64,000 nt of DNA from the NCBI GenBank assembly GCA_947579665.1, contig OX388341.1, forward strand, positions 5,146,001 through 5,210,000, read 5' to 3'. The notes below the pieces were generated by a model. The model saw only the letters and a program-made list of their open reading frames with translations. It was not told the origin of the DNA and ran no database searches. This DNA is from Sympetrum striolatum (Eukaryota > Arthropoda > Insecta > Odonata > Libellulidae). Made by a program: the position numbers and the translations under genes. Positions 26,401 to 41,400 of this stretch are shown piece after piece; the first letter of the stretch is position 1; every line of letters begins with the position of its first letter.

Positions 26401-29400
26401 TCGGAACAATGCAATCTTCCACATCACCATGACCAAGTTGACCGTAAACTCCCCAGCCCCAAGTATAAACTCTGAAATTATTTTACACAGAACTGAGTAA
26501 TCAAAAGAAAAGATCAAAATTGCTTAGTATAATTATGAATATGCTTAGTTAATTTTAACAAATTTTGGCTCCTATAATTAAGGGTGACTCCATGCCCTAA
26601 TTTGTTCTGGATTGGTCCTTACTTTATAATATAGACTCACCAATTCCACACCAGCATTTCCAGGAACCCCTTAAGTCTAAATTAAAAGCATCCCAATTAC
26701 TTGGAGTATTTGATAAATCAGTAATTTTTTAATGAAAACATCTTATAATCCGTGTAATTATATTTTTTTCTCAATATAGCCTCCTCCTGGCAATTCATAC
26801 ATAGTTCAATGTTTTTCTAATTTATTTCAGCCTTCCTAAAAATACAATTTTATAATGTCTCCAAATAAATTGTTTGTTTCAGCCTTGAAGTAGTAGCAAT
26901 GGTTTTTGCTTTCTTGTTAGCCTCAATTTGGATTGCTCTCTGGCTGAAAGTTACCGTATTTCCCGGCCTATAAGATGAACCTAGATTATTCAGGTTAGAA
27001 TTTACGAAAAAACTCATACTTTGTTACATAAGGTTGAGTGCCGGTAAACTCTTTATCGCGAGAGATACAATGTGTTAGCATGGGGATGACATCTCCGTTG
27101 GCCCAATGTGTATAAGTTTTGCAGCAGCACCACATGCGAGATTAAACTGAACGTGCTACATTGTATGCATTTCCGATTTATCTGGGAATTTTTGAATAGG
27201 AAGTTCTGTCATCGAAATATTAAAACTGTATTCCTTACTACTTAATCGAAAAAGTGTTATTATCGAAATTTGTAATTAAGTGAACTATATTCAATGCCTG
27301 ATACGGTAAAAAAATACTTAATGGTTTGCATTTATCCCGGCAAATCGGCTTGTTTATTATAGGACGGAGTTATACCATCGGCACATAAGACGCAGTATGA
27401 TTTTAGAGCATACTTGGGAGTAAAAAAGTGCGTCTTATAGGCCGGGAAATACGGTATATAGACAAGTTTCATCTACTGTGCACAACTCCCTTAGATTGTA
27501 TTTACACTCATCTACGGCCACGGCTGGGAAATGCTCGCACAGTCCCACTATTACAGGACTGTGAAGAATGTGGCACCAATCTTGCTGACAGCTTCCTCAT
27601 ACCTAAATGGTGGTGCACCAATCCAATTGAGATGTTTTTAGCTAATCTTCACTTGGCCGTCATATTTCATGGACCATCTCTTCAATTGAACCTCCCCACT
27701 GGGTATCTTGAATTCAAGCTCAAACAAACACTTGTGAGCTGTGCAACAAAGCCAAGTCCACATAACTCTTTTTCAGCTTTTCTTCCACTTTCTTGATTGT
27801 ATTCTATTCTCCATTCACCATTATTAAGGCGTGAATTCTTCCCATTTAAAATACACGGGCTCATGTATTTTAAATGGGAGAAATTTGCATGACATTGCTA
27901 ATTTTGAGTAAAATTATAGAGTTTGTCAAAATGGTTTGAATTTTTTTGAGTATTGAGTAACAGTGATGCCATTATGAAACACTATATGATTATTTTTTGT
28001 TTATTTACAACATAATCGCAAAAAACAACAAAAATGTTATATTTCAAAGAAATGGAACAATTTCAATCAGAGGTAAAGTCCACCTTCAAGAGAGATTGTT
28101 ATACCTGGTGTGTCTTTGTTAAGGAAACATGTATGATAATTAATGCAAAAAACTACATTAACATTTCCTTCAGAGGGGATTAAGAGAACTAACCTTCCAT
28201 CTTGAGTAAGAGCCATGGAATGGTACTGTCCAGCCGAGATTTCAACAATTTGCTCCTCACACAGCGATTCCACCAAAGTGGGATATGGTGACTGTCCAGA
28301 CGCCATTCCAATGCCTATTTGTCCAAACTGAGCAGATCCCCATGCGTAAACCTTTTCAAAGATAAAGAACCCTATATTTTTACAGTGTTTTTATCTGTTT
28401 TATTTCAAAACATTGCAGTGATTATAACGCAGACATAATATTGTTACAACAAAGAAGTGAATCTGCAATGTATCAATCAGTTACAATTTAGTGGAATTTT
28501 GATAATAGGGGATAGGGATAAAAAAAATAAAAGGCTTTTTTCTTCAAACATCAAAAACTAAAAGCAATTACTTGGTTAGTATCATGCTGAAATCAACACC
28601 CATTGCAAAGTTTAATTTAAATCCTAAAAGTATGCTGGTAAATATTACATTATAGTTGTGTTAATAAAAATTTTCTTACATTTGTTTTGTTTTGGATCAT
28701 GAAAATACTCTGATAACCCTACAGATGCTTGCTGTTTAGCTAGTTCATATCTTCATTTCCAATAAAACAATTCACCAAAGCAATCATACCGGCTGTGGTG
28801 GCGGAGTGGTTAGCATGATAACACTCCACCACCAAGGTCCCGGGTTCAAATCCCAGCTAACCATGTTTCTCCGGTTAAAAGTTGGTCGTTTATGTTTGTC
28901 TTTTGTTTCGTGGTTTTCTCCACATTGCTGTTGTTACAGTTAATTGGCTGTTTACGAAAATAATGTGAATAAATAAAAAAATATGAAACGGCAAATCTTA
29001 AATGCCAAATTAAGGAAGCATTCACTTGAGGCCAAACTTTTCCCTCTTGCTTTTCCATGCACTTATGTGAAATACACGCAATTGACGATATTTCAAAAGA
29101 TATACTAGAAGAATAGTCAGTAAAATTAAAAAATAAAACAAAAAAGACACCCAGTTAATTCTTACAAAAAATGTTAGATATTCTCACACTTATGGTAGAA
29201 ACTAAAATCAAAAGAAAGAAGAAACCAAAATAACTCCACATAAATAAGATTCTTAAGAAAAGTAAAAGTATACAAATATAGACAACCTTAATATACCACC
29301 CAAAACAGCCACATAATGTTTCCAAGAAAATGGAAGCATTGAAAAAAGCGTGAATCATGCAATGGAAAACAAACATCTCGTTTTTTAATCTTCCTTTATT

Positions 29401-32400
29401 TATTTATTTGAAACCTTTATTTAAAAACAAATAGTTCATCTTACCAATATAGATTATAAATATATATATAGCAAAAATAATAATACATACCCCATTGGAA
29501 GTGAGAGCTAGGGTATGCTGCCTTCCGCAAGAGACGCTGAGTACTTCGATTCCAAGACTTGAGAATGAACTAACGTCTTGAGGAAATCCATATCTGGACA
29601 TTGTGGGACCATGACCTGAAAAATATTAAGTGGCCATCTTAGTTGATTGGGAATTTCCTTTGAAGAAATATGAAAGATGCGACTCAAGAGTACACTTTGA
29701 GGCAAAGATCTGCTTTTGATGAACCCAAAATGCAAATGCTAATAATTTTAGCTGCTGCGTTATTCAAATCAACTTTTATTAGCATATTAAACTATTGAAG
29801 AGCATAAAAATAAGCCATAAAAACAATTACGCGGAGAAACACCAATGACACATAAATTTTCATTCATTTCATTTGCTAAGCCACCATTATTATATGTATG
29901 TTGGGCACACCTTAATTATAAACGGAAACAGTGAAAGGGATCATTGAGCAGAAAGAACAACAATGGCATCATCATCCCGAGTCAACAATCAAACGCTTTC
30001 TTTCTTACACTTCTCTAAGTTGTTCTGTCTTAACTTCATTCTATTACAAACCCTACCCTCAACAATCGATTGCCTCTCATCCAATATAATAACCATGGTC
30101 TTACAAATACGACATTCATTACATGACATTATCCCTATTTGAGAGAAATATGAAATTTAGGAATTAATTAGAGGGTTTAAAGGCAGTTTCACATATTTTC
30201 ATCGAAGGTATCTTTAGCTCAACTAAAAAAGAATCGAAAACATTCCTATTAAAAAACAATTTAAGTTCTATTTGAATGTTTCCTAGCTTCATTTGGTAGA
30301 AAATTAAATTTCAAATAAAATAGGATAATAATAATGAGATGTAAAGATTTTCAGAGAAATACCAAAAGAATGGAAATTGAATAAAATTTTGGAATTACTA
30401 GTGAGCAACCTGTCCATAATGACTGAATGTTAAAGCTGAGCTCATGGCTATTTCCACAAGAATACATTGGCAATTTAGGCTTATTGGATAGTAACAGTAA
30501 AAGATATTTTAGAAAATGAGGAAATTTTCCATTATACAAGCACTTGCTAGGTCCATAAATAACTCACAGCCTAATGACCAAGTGTTTCTTAATTGCAATC
30601 ATTTTGCCCATGGACAGTTATAATTACTTTTCCACATGTAAGAACGAAGGTTTCCGTGGCGATAGGTTGATTCCATGGTCTATCTTCCGGGATTCCACCG
30701 CGATTTACGTAGCAGCAGCGACGACGTTTTGCCTACGTTTCAGTAGGCTTCTTCGACTTGAAGAAGCCTACTGAAACATGGGCAATTTTTAAATAAAAAA
30801 TTTTCCACAGTGATAGAGGTGATATAACATCGCCATATTTATTAGACCCGGTAGAGTAAATGGGATAATGGGAGTAATGGGACTTTGGGATAAAATTGCA
30901 TTTTTAGCAAAAATAAGAAAAGAATATTTGTTGCGAGTATAAGAAGTAGAAGAAAACAAGTTTGGTTACCTTGAATTTCATAGTAGTGATCCATAATATT
31001 CAATAAAATTTGATTAAGGTATCTTTTATGCAATATCCTTGCAGTTTTAGATTTAATTTCTTACATGGCAGTTAATAGTAAAATTTTGTATATTTTGTAC
31101 ACTATCAAATTAAGAATAAATAATAATTTGATCTTACGTATTAAATTTGAATTAAGTAGAGTCATTTGAGATGGAGTACATCAAAAGTTATGTTATCTTC
31201 AAATTTTGATTCCTGTATGAATTCTACATTACGTCATGCCTCAACATGTGCCCATCAAAGTTTTAAGTTTTTCAAATACATACTCACATGGGCAAATAGT
31301 TTTAAATTGAATTCATTTTAGAGATGGCCAATAAATAACATCTGCTATAAATCCATAAAATTTAAACAATCCTCAGCTAAAATTAATCAAAAACATAAAA
31401 GTATTGTTTTTAACTTGATTCGTATGCAATCCTTGTACATTTATAGTACTCTTGAATAGAACCAAGAGAGTCATTCTGGAAAGGTGCACAAATAAGTGAA
31501 CTTCATGCCAAATGAAAAACATCTTTCATAACAGAAACTGCTTTGAAATAATTTCTTCAAGTCTCTGATATCCATTTTTCATGGGAGATTGTTATATCAG
31601 CCTACCATTGAACCCAAGACCATACAGGAAGATATCTTTATTGTTTAAAATTAAAATTTATCAAATGAGCTGTAACTTTGTGGAACTCATTGTTTATGTT
31701 ATTTAAGTATTTATCTAACAATTTATATATGCTTAATTATCTACCTACCTGCGAGGTACTCCAAAAACCTTTCTGAAAATCCTCACAATGAATTCTTATG
31801 AAAAAAATCCTAAATTTGCGGCCTTCTAGGATTGAACCTATAATTGATTTGATCAATAGCTCTTTTTTTCTGGATAGGTCCTGTTGAGACCCATATGACA
31901 TTGTTACGAAGCTGGAAAGTGAGGAACTGGTTTCGTTATAAAGAAGTTGTTGACGCAACAGTTTGTGTTCGCGAAGGAGTTGTTGATGGAGGGAAAAGGG
32001 AGAAAGAATGCAAAGTTTAATTGATGTTTATGCATCGTATTTTGCCACGTAGTGTCTTTATTCTATATGAGTTTAGAAAATGAAGTTCCTTGGTCTTTAA
32101 ACGAAGTTCCCTTATCCTCATGGAATAAATAACGAAAAGGCTTTGACACTTGTGGTTGAGAAGATGTCTTCCATTAATGAGTATGAAAGGGGTTGACTAA
32201 CTCTGATTTTCAGATGCAATGGTGTAGCGGCACAAAGTTTTGAATTTATTAGTTTTGAGAAGGGAACATACCTTGAAAGTCTACGGAGAAACTGTGTTAT
32301 GCACTTCTGGTGTTCCCCATGTTAGTTGACTCCTGATGAAGCAAAGTTGACGATATTTAAGAATAGTGCTGATGCTGCAATACCCATATATGCAGCAAAA

Positions 32401-35400
32401 TAATATATATATTTGGTCAATGCTTACACACCAAATAATTACAAATATGTCAACTTTTCATTTTCAATACTATATATTCTCAAAAATACGCTAAGGGAAA
32501 GTGTGGCCATGGTTACAAGACTCATCTTTTCTGCTATTCTATTTCATATTTTTCCTGCTTATAGATGTCAAAAGTTTTTTCCCATAACCTACATTTGATA
32601 AGAAAATGACGAAAAAGATCTCATCATTGAAGGTAAGAAAGATTTAAAATAAATAAATAGGAAAACAAGCTATTCACCAAGACAACCATGCGCTGCATTT
32701 CCCCACGTCAACACTCCTTTGTTCCAGACAAGCGCTGAGTGAGCGTAACCAGCAGCAAGCGGATGTTCTATTATTCTCTCCCTTTTGTGGCTTCCTCCTA
32801 ACCCATTGCGTGCTCCGCTGTTCCATTGCATCAGCTCCGGATGATATTGTGGAACACCTCCACATCTCTTGTGGCTCAGGTACAACATTATTCTCACAAA
32901 CATTTCCAGCATGTCCCCGATCGGATGGCCACAAGATGGAGAGCCATCCTGAAAAATAAACAGCACACCCATGGGTCATTAGGACAACAGTTAAAGGGAG
33001 AAGAAAATGAGACATGGAATTATAAGATTCAGAAAATAAAAATTGAAGTATTAAATCACAAGATAAATATTTAAGATAAAAAATTACTAAAAAAATCTGT
33101 CTCAATATAGTACTTCATAATATTTAAGAGTCTATACACTTAAGTGAAAAAAGTAATAGTGCAACAATGAGAGAAGATTGTTTAAATTTACATGAGGAAG
33201 CTTGTGCCTTGAAACCCAAGTACAGTATAAACAGAACTGGAAAAGAGTTGATCCAGTGTAAGTGTACCATTCTAGGCAGGTATTCTAAGAGTTCTTCTGT
33301 GAGTTCACAGAGGATCCCTTAAATGGAAGTGGAAATGGGTAGTTTAATGATCAGATCTTGTTTTGAATCCCAGTCTCTATTTTTTACTTCTGTTTATCTT
33401 TAAATAATTACTCACCCATCACAAAATTGAATAGCCATATGAGATAAGAGGTGGTCACAAACAATTCCCAGCCAGCTCTGCTATATAATATCCATATTTT
33501 GAAGATCCTTTCCTTCAGAAAGAGTGATTGCCAGACACACACACTTGCCCTTGCATACAAGGTTTTTTTTGGACACGCACCGGAAAACTGACTTTTTTCA
33601 AGTACTTTTTTCCTGGGTGCATGCTCTAAATTGCAAACAACCTTAAATACTTCCCCCATTATCTTAACTTACAGCAGATCTCTCAGGAATTTCAAGGTTT
33701 GATTTACAGGGACTAAGGTAAATTAATTTTTAATTTCAAAAGAAATCAATATCATGTCATCAGGAAATTTTATTTTGGTTATATAATAAAATTTTTAATG
33801 CTAAATATTTGTTGAAAATCTTTTAGTTAAAAGTTAGACCATTTAATTTAAAATCCAAAGTATACATTGGTGAAAATATTGATGCTTATCTGATCAGCGT
33901 ATTATTTAAATGTAACTTTAGTAGTACATAGAGTTTTAATGGTTGCGGATTCATAGGAATAACCAATTATTAATTTCTCTCTCAGGTTGAAAATAAGGCT
34001 TGATGCAACAACTGCTTTCTCCACTTCCATATCATAATAATTCCTGGGATCTTTCAATAAATTGTCAATTTTATTAGCATTTATGAAACTAACACTTTCT
34101 GATTATAATCCAATCTAGGACAATCATGTACTATTCATCTTCAAGTTTTTCTGCTGGAAATCCTACACTCTGTAAACATCGCATCTTTGCACTGGGGACA
34201 TGGATGGGAATGGATGTAAAGAAGTGGCTCATAAATACTCTCTGAGATAATTAATAACAAAATATTAAAAAATATTGTGGAAAATGTAAATCAATTATTT
34301 TATAAGATCTTTCAGATGGCATTAGACAAAGTCAGACCAGAACACCTGCTATTTATTGCTTACTCACATCTTTCACTTCATCACATTAATTTCAACGTTG
34401 ATTGTAATTGAAAGTGTGGTCAATCAGCAGCAATAGAAGTCAAAATATACTGAATAAAACTGAAAGTTTTAGTTTTTGCTTGCACTTATTTTTTACTCCA
34501 TCCTGCGATCCTTTTTGATAATTTCTCTAAAACTTATTCTTTTGTTGGATTTTAATAATCCATCAATCATAAAGAAATTTTGAGCATGAAATTCATCCTG
34601 CACATTAGAGAAGTATATTGCATTTTTATTTAAATTGAATTAAATAGTCTAGAATAAGTAAATGGTATAGATCCTTTTTGACACATTTTTGACTCTTTCC
34701 AGATATTTTCAATGTTACAGTTAATATTTAATTTCTTATTAGCTATTCTATTAAGTTTTCTCTTTAAAGATTCTCTATTAGGATTTTTACCATACAAATT
34801 GTCAATTTTATTTTGATTTGTTGGGAAGATTAAAATTAATACATGATTTTTTAACATATGATTGGTAAATGTAGACAATAAAGGATGTTAGACGAGAGTA
34901 TTCTTTGAATATGAGGTTGCAAATTTCATAATTGAACCTAAAACAGACCCCATTCCCTGGGTGACCACAAAAACATCTTCAACTTGGCATGACTCTGATG
35001 CAATGTAATTCAGGCATATGACTGACGCAAGTTTTAATTTGTGTTTAACAATGTATTTTACACTATAAAAATATCAAAACATTTCATATTATGTATTTAA
35101 TTTATTTTATGGAAAAAAGTTTCTGAATCAGAAAAAAAGAGACATGAGAGTGGTTCCAAAACTACCAATTCTCTGCCATTTACGTTATTCATGCACTCAA
35201 TCTAAGTTTCAGTGATTAAATAACTAATAATTACTGTCTGTTACAGAAAAAACCGGTATAGAGAGACAGAAATCTGACTACCTTCTATGCTGTTCACTCG
35301 AAAATATCACATAATTAAATGTAATGAGCACTCCAAAATTCGAGCGTCTGAAATAGAAAAACCCCCAATGAATGTAATGTGCACCTTAAGACATGCTGTC

Positions 35401-38400
35401 ACGCCATTCTCAGCATTGTATAAGTGTGTACTATACACATATATGCAGATTTGTAGGTATATCTATATTCATATACATTGTATACAAAATGCTGGTAGTC
35501 ATCTACGTCAAAAATCATACGTGTGCATGTTCACTAATTCAAAATCCGTTATTTAACAAGTTTGATGGGCTAGCCAATAAAAACTATCGGCTCACGTAAG
35601 TCTGTAGTGGCTCTTACAGTCAAAACATCAATAGCGGATAGGGGAAATGTTTGACAAGTTATATGGAACCAGGGTAAGCCAAGGATATGGCCCTGCACTA
35701 TGGGACATTGAACAAGTAGAAATGTGCTGAATCTAGTTTTCCGTTAATCCTAAGGCACATCTCAATTTTTGAGAAAAAATACATCCAAAAGGATGAGCAT
35801 TATTTTTGAGTAGATGCAATGATCACGCATTAATACTTGACAGTGGCATGACACAAATATGTTGGCTTCTGAAATCAATCTTTATTTTTTAAGAATAAAT
35901 TGAAAACAAGATATTTCTCTATACCAATGACCATTTGCTTATCAATAGTACTAATAAACCACCTATCAAGGTCATGCATTAGGCAATATGCATTGTATCC
36001 TCTCAATTAGTTTTAAATTTTAGCTTTGTAATTCAAATTTACTCCCTAGAATCAGAGTGCATGTTACGTGCGAATAAATATGGTACTCATGCCATAAAAC
36101 ACTATAATCTATCAAAAATACCTAATATAAAGGAACTTATTACAACTAACAATAGAAATGTAGGTATTAAAGTAGAAGTTGGAATTGCGTATTTCGAGTC
36201 CAATACATATTAAAGGATAGAGGTAAGGAAAGGTTCTGAATACTCACCTCTCCAGCAACGGGGGAAATTCCAAGATGTTGAGATTTCTGGTAATCCATAA
36301 ACATTTTCAGCAAACATGAATGAAAAACTGGAGAAGAGGGGTCATACAAGGCAGCTAACCTCTGAAAGAGATACAAATCCTTCTATGCTTAAATTTCAAT
36401 ATGTAATTCATCAGAATGTCACAAATTATTACGAGAATCTGATCTAATATGACTCAAATAGCACTGAAAATATTTTAGTTATTAAGATAAAAATTTTCTT
36501 TCACAATAAATATCACATTTTACGTTTGAACAGCAAATTTTCTTATCATTAAAAACTACAATTCCTTCATATAAAACAACATCTACTAATTGCTTTTCTC
36601 CTCATACAGCATGATCTAAATGCTACTGGAATCTTCCTAAATGCTTCAGACAAAAAATGTACAAAACATGGAGCTCAGAAGAGGGCTGGGATGAACTATG
36701 ATGCACATTTGAACTTCCTAATTATGTAGAATGAGGCAACCATAATTTTAAAATCAAGGAACACGAGCATAAAAGAGACGTAGTGAAATACTCTTTCATT
36801 AATAGGGATATTAGGGAATGGAACGCTTTACCAGATGTAATTCTCATTCCAATGCATAAAAATGTGAATGTTTTAAAAAATAAGTTAAACAATATGTAAT
36901 TTATTATAAAGTTGCTCATGGCTACCTCGTTTGTATTATTATTATCTTGAGTTGTATTTGTTATATTTAATCCATCTATATTTATGTATGCGACTATATG
37001 GATATTCTACCATGTACTGGGAGGTTTTTAGAGGGGTTTCCCTCCAGTCTTGGGTGAATGTAAGGATTAAAATAAATTTTTTTTCCCCTTAAAATATTGC
37101 CACCTGGCCAACTTGCAATGTAAACTTAAATAAATAAACACAAATTTTACAATCATTCCCATAAAACTGATCTCCATAAGTGAGTTGGTGTCTGGATGCT
37201 CAAAGGCCAATTTTCAGGCAGTTGCCGGTTACAGAGCAATGTCAGCATTTAGAATGATAAAAAATTCTGCTTTCACCATTCAATTTAGGAAGGATGTATC
37301 ACTGCCCTCCGAAGCAGCTTTCTTGATAGTGCCAATCCTAACGGAGTAAATATTAGCAAACACAGAAAATTTGATTATTTTCGTTGAAGTTGGTACTCGG
37401 TTATAAGGAGGGGTAGGAAAATTTCGTTTTTTTGAAAGTTGTAGTTTCATCCTTCATCTTTGAATCCAGAAACATTTCAATTATGTAACTGCTGTAATTG
37501 TTTCACCCGAGGATGATGTTTAGCGCTTTAGGATGCTTGCTTTCCAAATAGGATTTTGGCACTGCCTTCCTTCCATTCTTTTCCCTCACAAACGTCGTCA
37601 GAAGTAACAGAAGCATAGGATTATGAGGTTAAGGGTATTTACAATAGTCTTGAGCCTTGTTTGCACCAGAGTCTTCTAAATAAAGACTGATTTCATCCTT
37701 CGTAGTGAATTTTCCTACCCTATCTCTTATTTCATGGTAATACGTGTTGTTCTTTCATGCTAAAGGAGTGCAAAGTGTCATTTCTAGCCTTCCTTCCTGT
37801 AGACAGATACATTAAAAACATTAATTTGTTTAGCTTTTCTACATAGTAAGGAATTTTCTCTAAAATTTTAATTATAATTTTTCATTTGTATTCATTGTCA
37901 ATAATCAAAAAATAGCATTTACCAGGATCGAATTACCATTGATCTAGTATTATTGAAATGAAACAAATCATTATTACTATTAGAGTGCAAAGCTATTCAA
38001 GCGTTCTTAATCTTATCATTACAGATGTGAATAATTATTATACATATGAGTAAAAGTTGCTTGCATTCTGAGGGCATATTAATGATACAAATTTCAAGTC
38101 GATATTATATCAAGAAGAGCCTCAAAAGATAAAGGAAGGAATTTAAAATATTCATAAAAATCGCTGCAATTTACTTTAAACAGTTTGCACCAACCTGGCA
38201 TCAAACTCACTCACATTTGGTGACAGTTTTATAGATATAAATAAAGAAGAGCGTTTTTTTCTGGGATCTTAATGATTTTTAATTCTATATCCTGATGTAG
38301 CTGAAATTATTTTCCAAACTGTATCATAAGTAATTGGAACTTCCCACCATACGCTTCAAATTGTATTCCCAGCATACGTTCAAAATGTATCAGGGCTTAT

Positions 38401-41400
38401 TGTTAGATGTGAATACACACTAAAATTTGTTAGGAATTGATCTTATTTAATGCTAAGTTCAAAGTCGCTATCATACTGGGAAGAACCTAAAATAGGATTC
38501 CGTTATCTCCGTTAAAAATGCATTGAGGAATGTAAATGACTCTCTGGGATCGAACCAAGGACCATCAGCAAAAAGTTAAATAGCGTACATAAAATATAGC
38601 TCTATCTACATGCTGAGTTTAAAGTTTCTATGTTATTGGGATGGGATTTTAAAAAAATGTAAAAAATCGTTACATTGCATTTTAAATAGGAGAATATTAT
38701 CCCTGACCTAGGGTCGAGCCAAGGATAATTTTTGTAGATGTCTTTATTGTTTTCATCGGATAAACACAGCTGCACCTTCTCGAATTGCAACTCTCTATAT
38801 GATACACCGTTTACAAGAAATCTCTAGGTTTTACTTTTTTTAAAATAAATTTGACTAATGCAGATCCAAGAAATTAATTGATATAAACTCTCTAATTTGC
38901 AGGAAAGAGCGTAAACAAAATTTCAAAAATCCACTCAATGCATCCTTATGGAAAACTGGGCCTACTGGCATCAAACCCATGACACTGATGTTCAAATTCG
39001 TACTTTTTCTAGCGATTACATGTTATGCAAATACGTTGTAAAAATTTCAAATTAGTGGGACTTGTAGATCATTTTTAGAATTTTATTCAATCTATTCAAA
39101 TGGCGAGTTTGAGGTTTCTATATTATCATGAAGGATTTTTAAAAAAATCTTAAAAATCCGATTGCGCAAACAGAAATGCTAGAGAATTCATCATTTAGAG
39201 AGTGATAATGAAACTCCGCTGAAGTTGGTTTGCCATACACTTTTAACTGTTGCATGATTTTTATAGAAAATCAGAAAAACTATAACATTTCAAAATGAGC
39301 ATAAAATATAGTTGAATTAGCATCCAGCATCTGAGTAGCAACTTTAGTTGTTATTTAAAAAATCGTACTTTGCAAATCAGTTCTGGATATTTTTCTGAAT
39401 GGAAAATGATTAAAAAAATATAGTTGAATTTTGACAATCCTCGTGGTCTCGTCAAAATGTGTATAGCCACTAAGAAACTTCTTATGAGGAGTCATTTCTT
39501 GAAAAGCAACTAACTCGGGCGTCCCTCAGGGAAGTGTAATTGGACCGTTGTTATTTTTAGTATACATCAACGACCTCAGCAATCACATTGAAAGCAATGT
39601 TAGGATATTCGCAGACGACACAGTCATTTACAGGGAAATAGTTAGTTCAGAGGATAGATTAACCCTTTCGAACGACTTAGATAGAATTACGAATTGGTGC
39701 GATGATTGGCAATTAGAGCTTAATGTAGAAAAGTGTTCGGTAGTTAACTTCTTCGAAAGTAAATCTATAATAAATGATTATCCTTATAGTCTCCGAGGGG
39801 TAAACCTAATGACAGTAGAATTGGTAAAGTATCTTGGAGTAACTCTCTCGAATAATCTATCATGGAGTGCCCACATCCGAAATATATGTGGAAAAGCACT
39901 TAAGAAACTCGGCTTCGTTAAAAGAATAGTCGGTAGGAGCGAAGAAAAAGTTCGCGAGCGATGTTACTTAGCGTTAGTTAGGCCTCACCTTGAGTATGCA
40001 TGTAGTGTATGGGACCCCGCCGAGAAATGTCATATTCGGGATTTAGAAAAAGTACAACGAAATGCGATACGATTTGTAAAGAATTGCTATGATAAAACAG
40101 CGAGTGTCACTCAGATATTACAGGACGAGGGATGGGAATCATTAGAAGGTAGAAGAAAAATTCAAAAGGATGAATTTATTAAATAAGTTCAGAGAAATTA
40201 CGTTCTCAGATGATGTAACTGATATAATGCGACCACCCTGTTATATGGGTAGTTCTGATACTGCCCGAAAGATTAGGGAAATAGATGCTAGAACAAATCG
40301 TTTCAAAAATTATTTTTTTCCACTAAGTATATGCGAAAGTAATCAATTAGGAAAATAGAGTCAAGGTGCTTTCACCCCCTGCCACACACCGAAAGGCGGC
40401 TTGCACGGTTTTTACATAGGAAGAGAGAATGAAATACATACATGATACATGCCAGTAAGACCATGAAATGGTTATAAGCTGAATCAACAGTTTGATGGAG
40501 AGTAAACATCTTGAACCCTCATAAGCCAATATGCAAGAAGATCAACAACATTTTTAAAATAGTAAACACAATGGATTTTCAGCACAAAATAATAATCTAC
40601 TTGTACGTCCAAATTTAAATAAAATATGTTGTTATACTCCTCCGTTTTACAGCCACTAATTTAACGGACATCGTTTGTCATTAGTTTCCTTTGGGACACT
40701 TCAATATAAAGAGAGAATCTATAGATGATTGAATGACATACTGATTTCAAGAAATCTCTAGGTTTTACTATTTTTAAATAAATTTCATGAACAATTATCA
40801 ATTTGACTCTAATGCAGATCCAAGAAAACAATTGATATAAAAGTGTAGCCACAAAGTTAAATGAATAGAAAGAAAAATTGTAATTGGAAGATTAATAATT
40901 GCTTATAAAAAATTAGCCCATAACATTAATGCAAAATTTAACAAATCATTGCAGACAGAGGAATCAAATAATAAAAATAACATAACGAAATACAGAACTA
41001 TTTGATCTTTAGTGAAAAGCCATATTGTTAAAAAGTATATCAAACCTCTAGAGATGGGATGGTGAGCACAGGAAGAAAGGTGCTGATGAAACTCATGTGG
41101 GCAGCTGCAAGTTCGGCTTTCTCAAGAAGAGGCTGGAGTAACGTAGGCTCACTCAAGCACTCCCACAGACCGGCTAGAATTATATAGGACCACTCATCAT
41201 CATGAAAGAACTTAACACTGCTAATCATCAGCAAAAGCTTCTTCATCCCACTACAGAGACATACACTATGGGAGACAAGTAAATGGATGAAAATAAGCAC
41301 ATTTACTGAATTGGGAGATATTGATTTCTTCTTTCACCATGTTTGGGTATAAAGAAGTAATTCAGAAAGAGAACAGTAACGATTACACAATTTGCCCTAG

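Noticed and set aside
28791..28863. Working tRNA gene
   Set aside because: A and B boxes are present, but the acceptor and anticodon arms do not pair well and a SINE body with an A/T tail follows.
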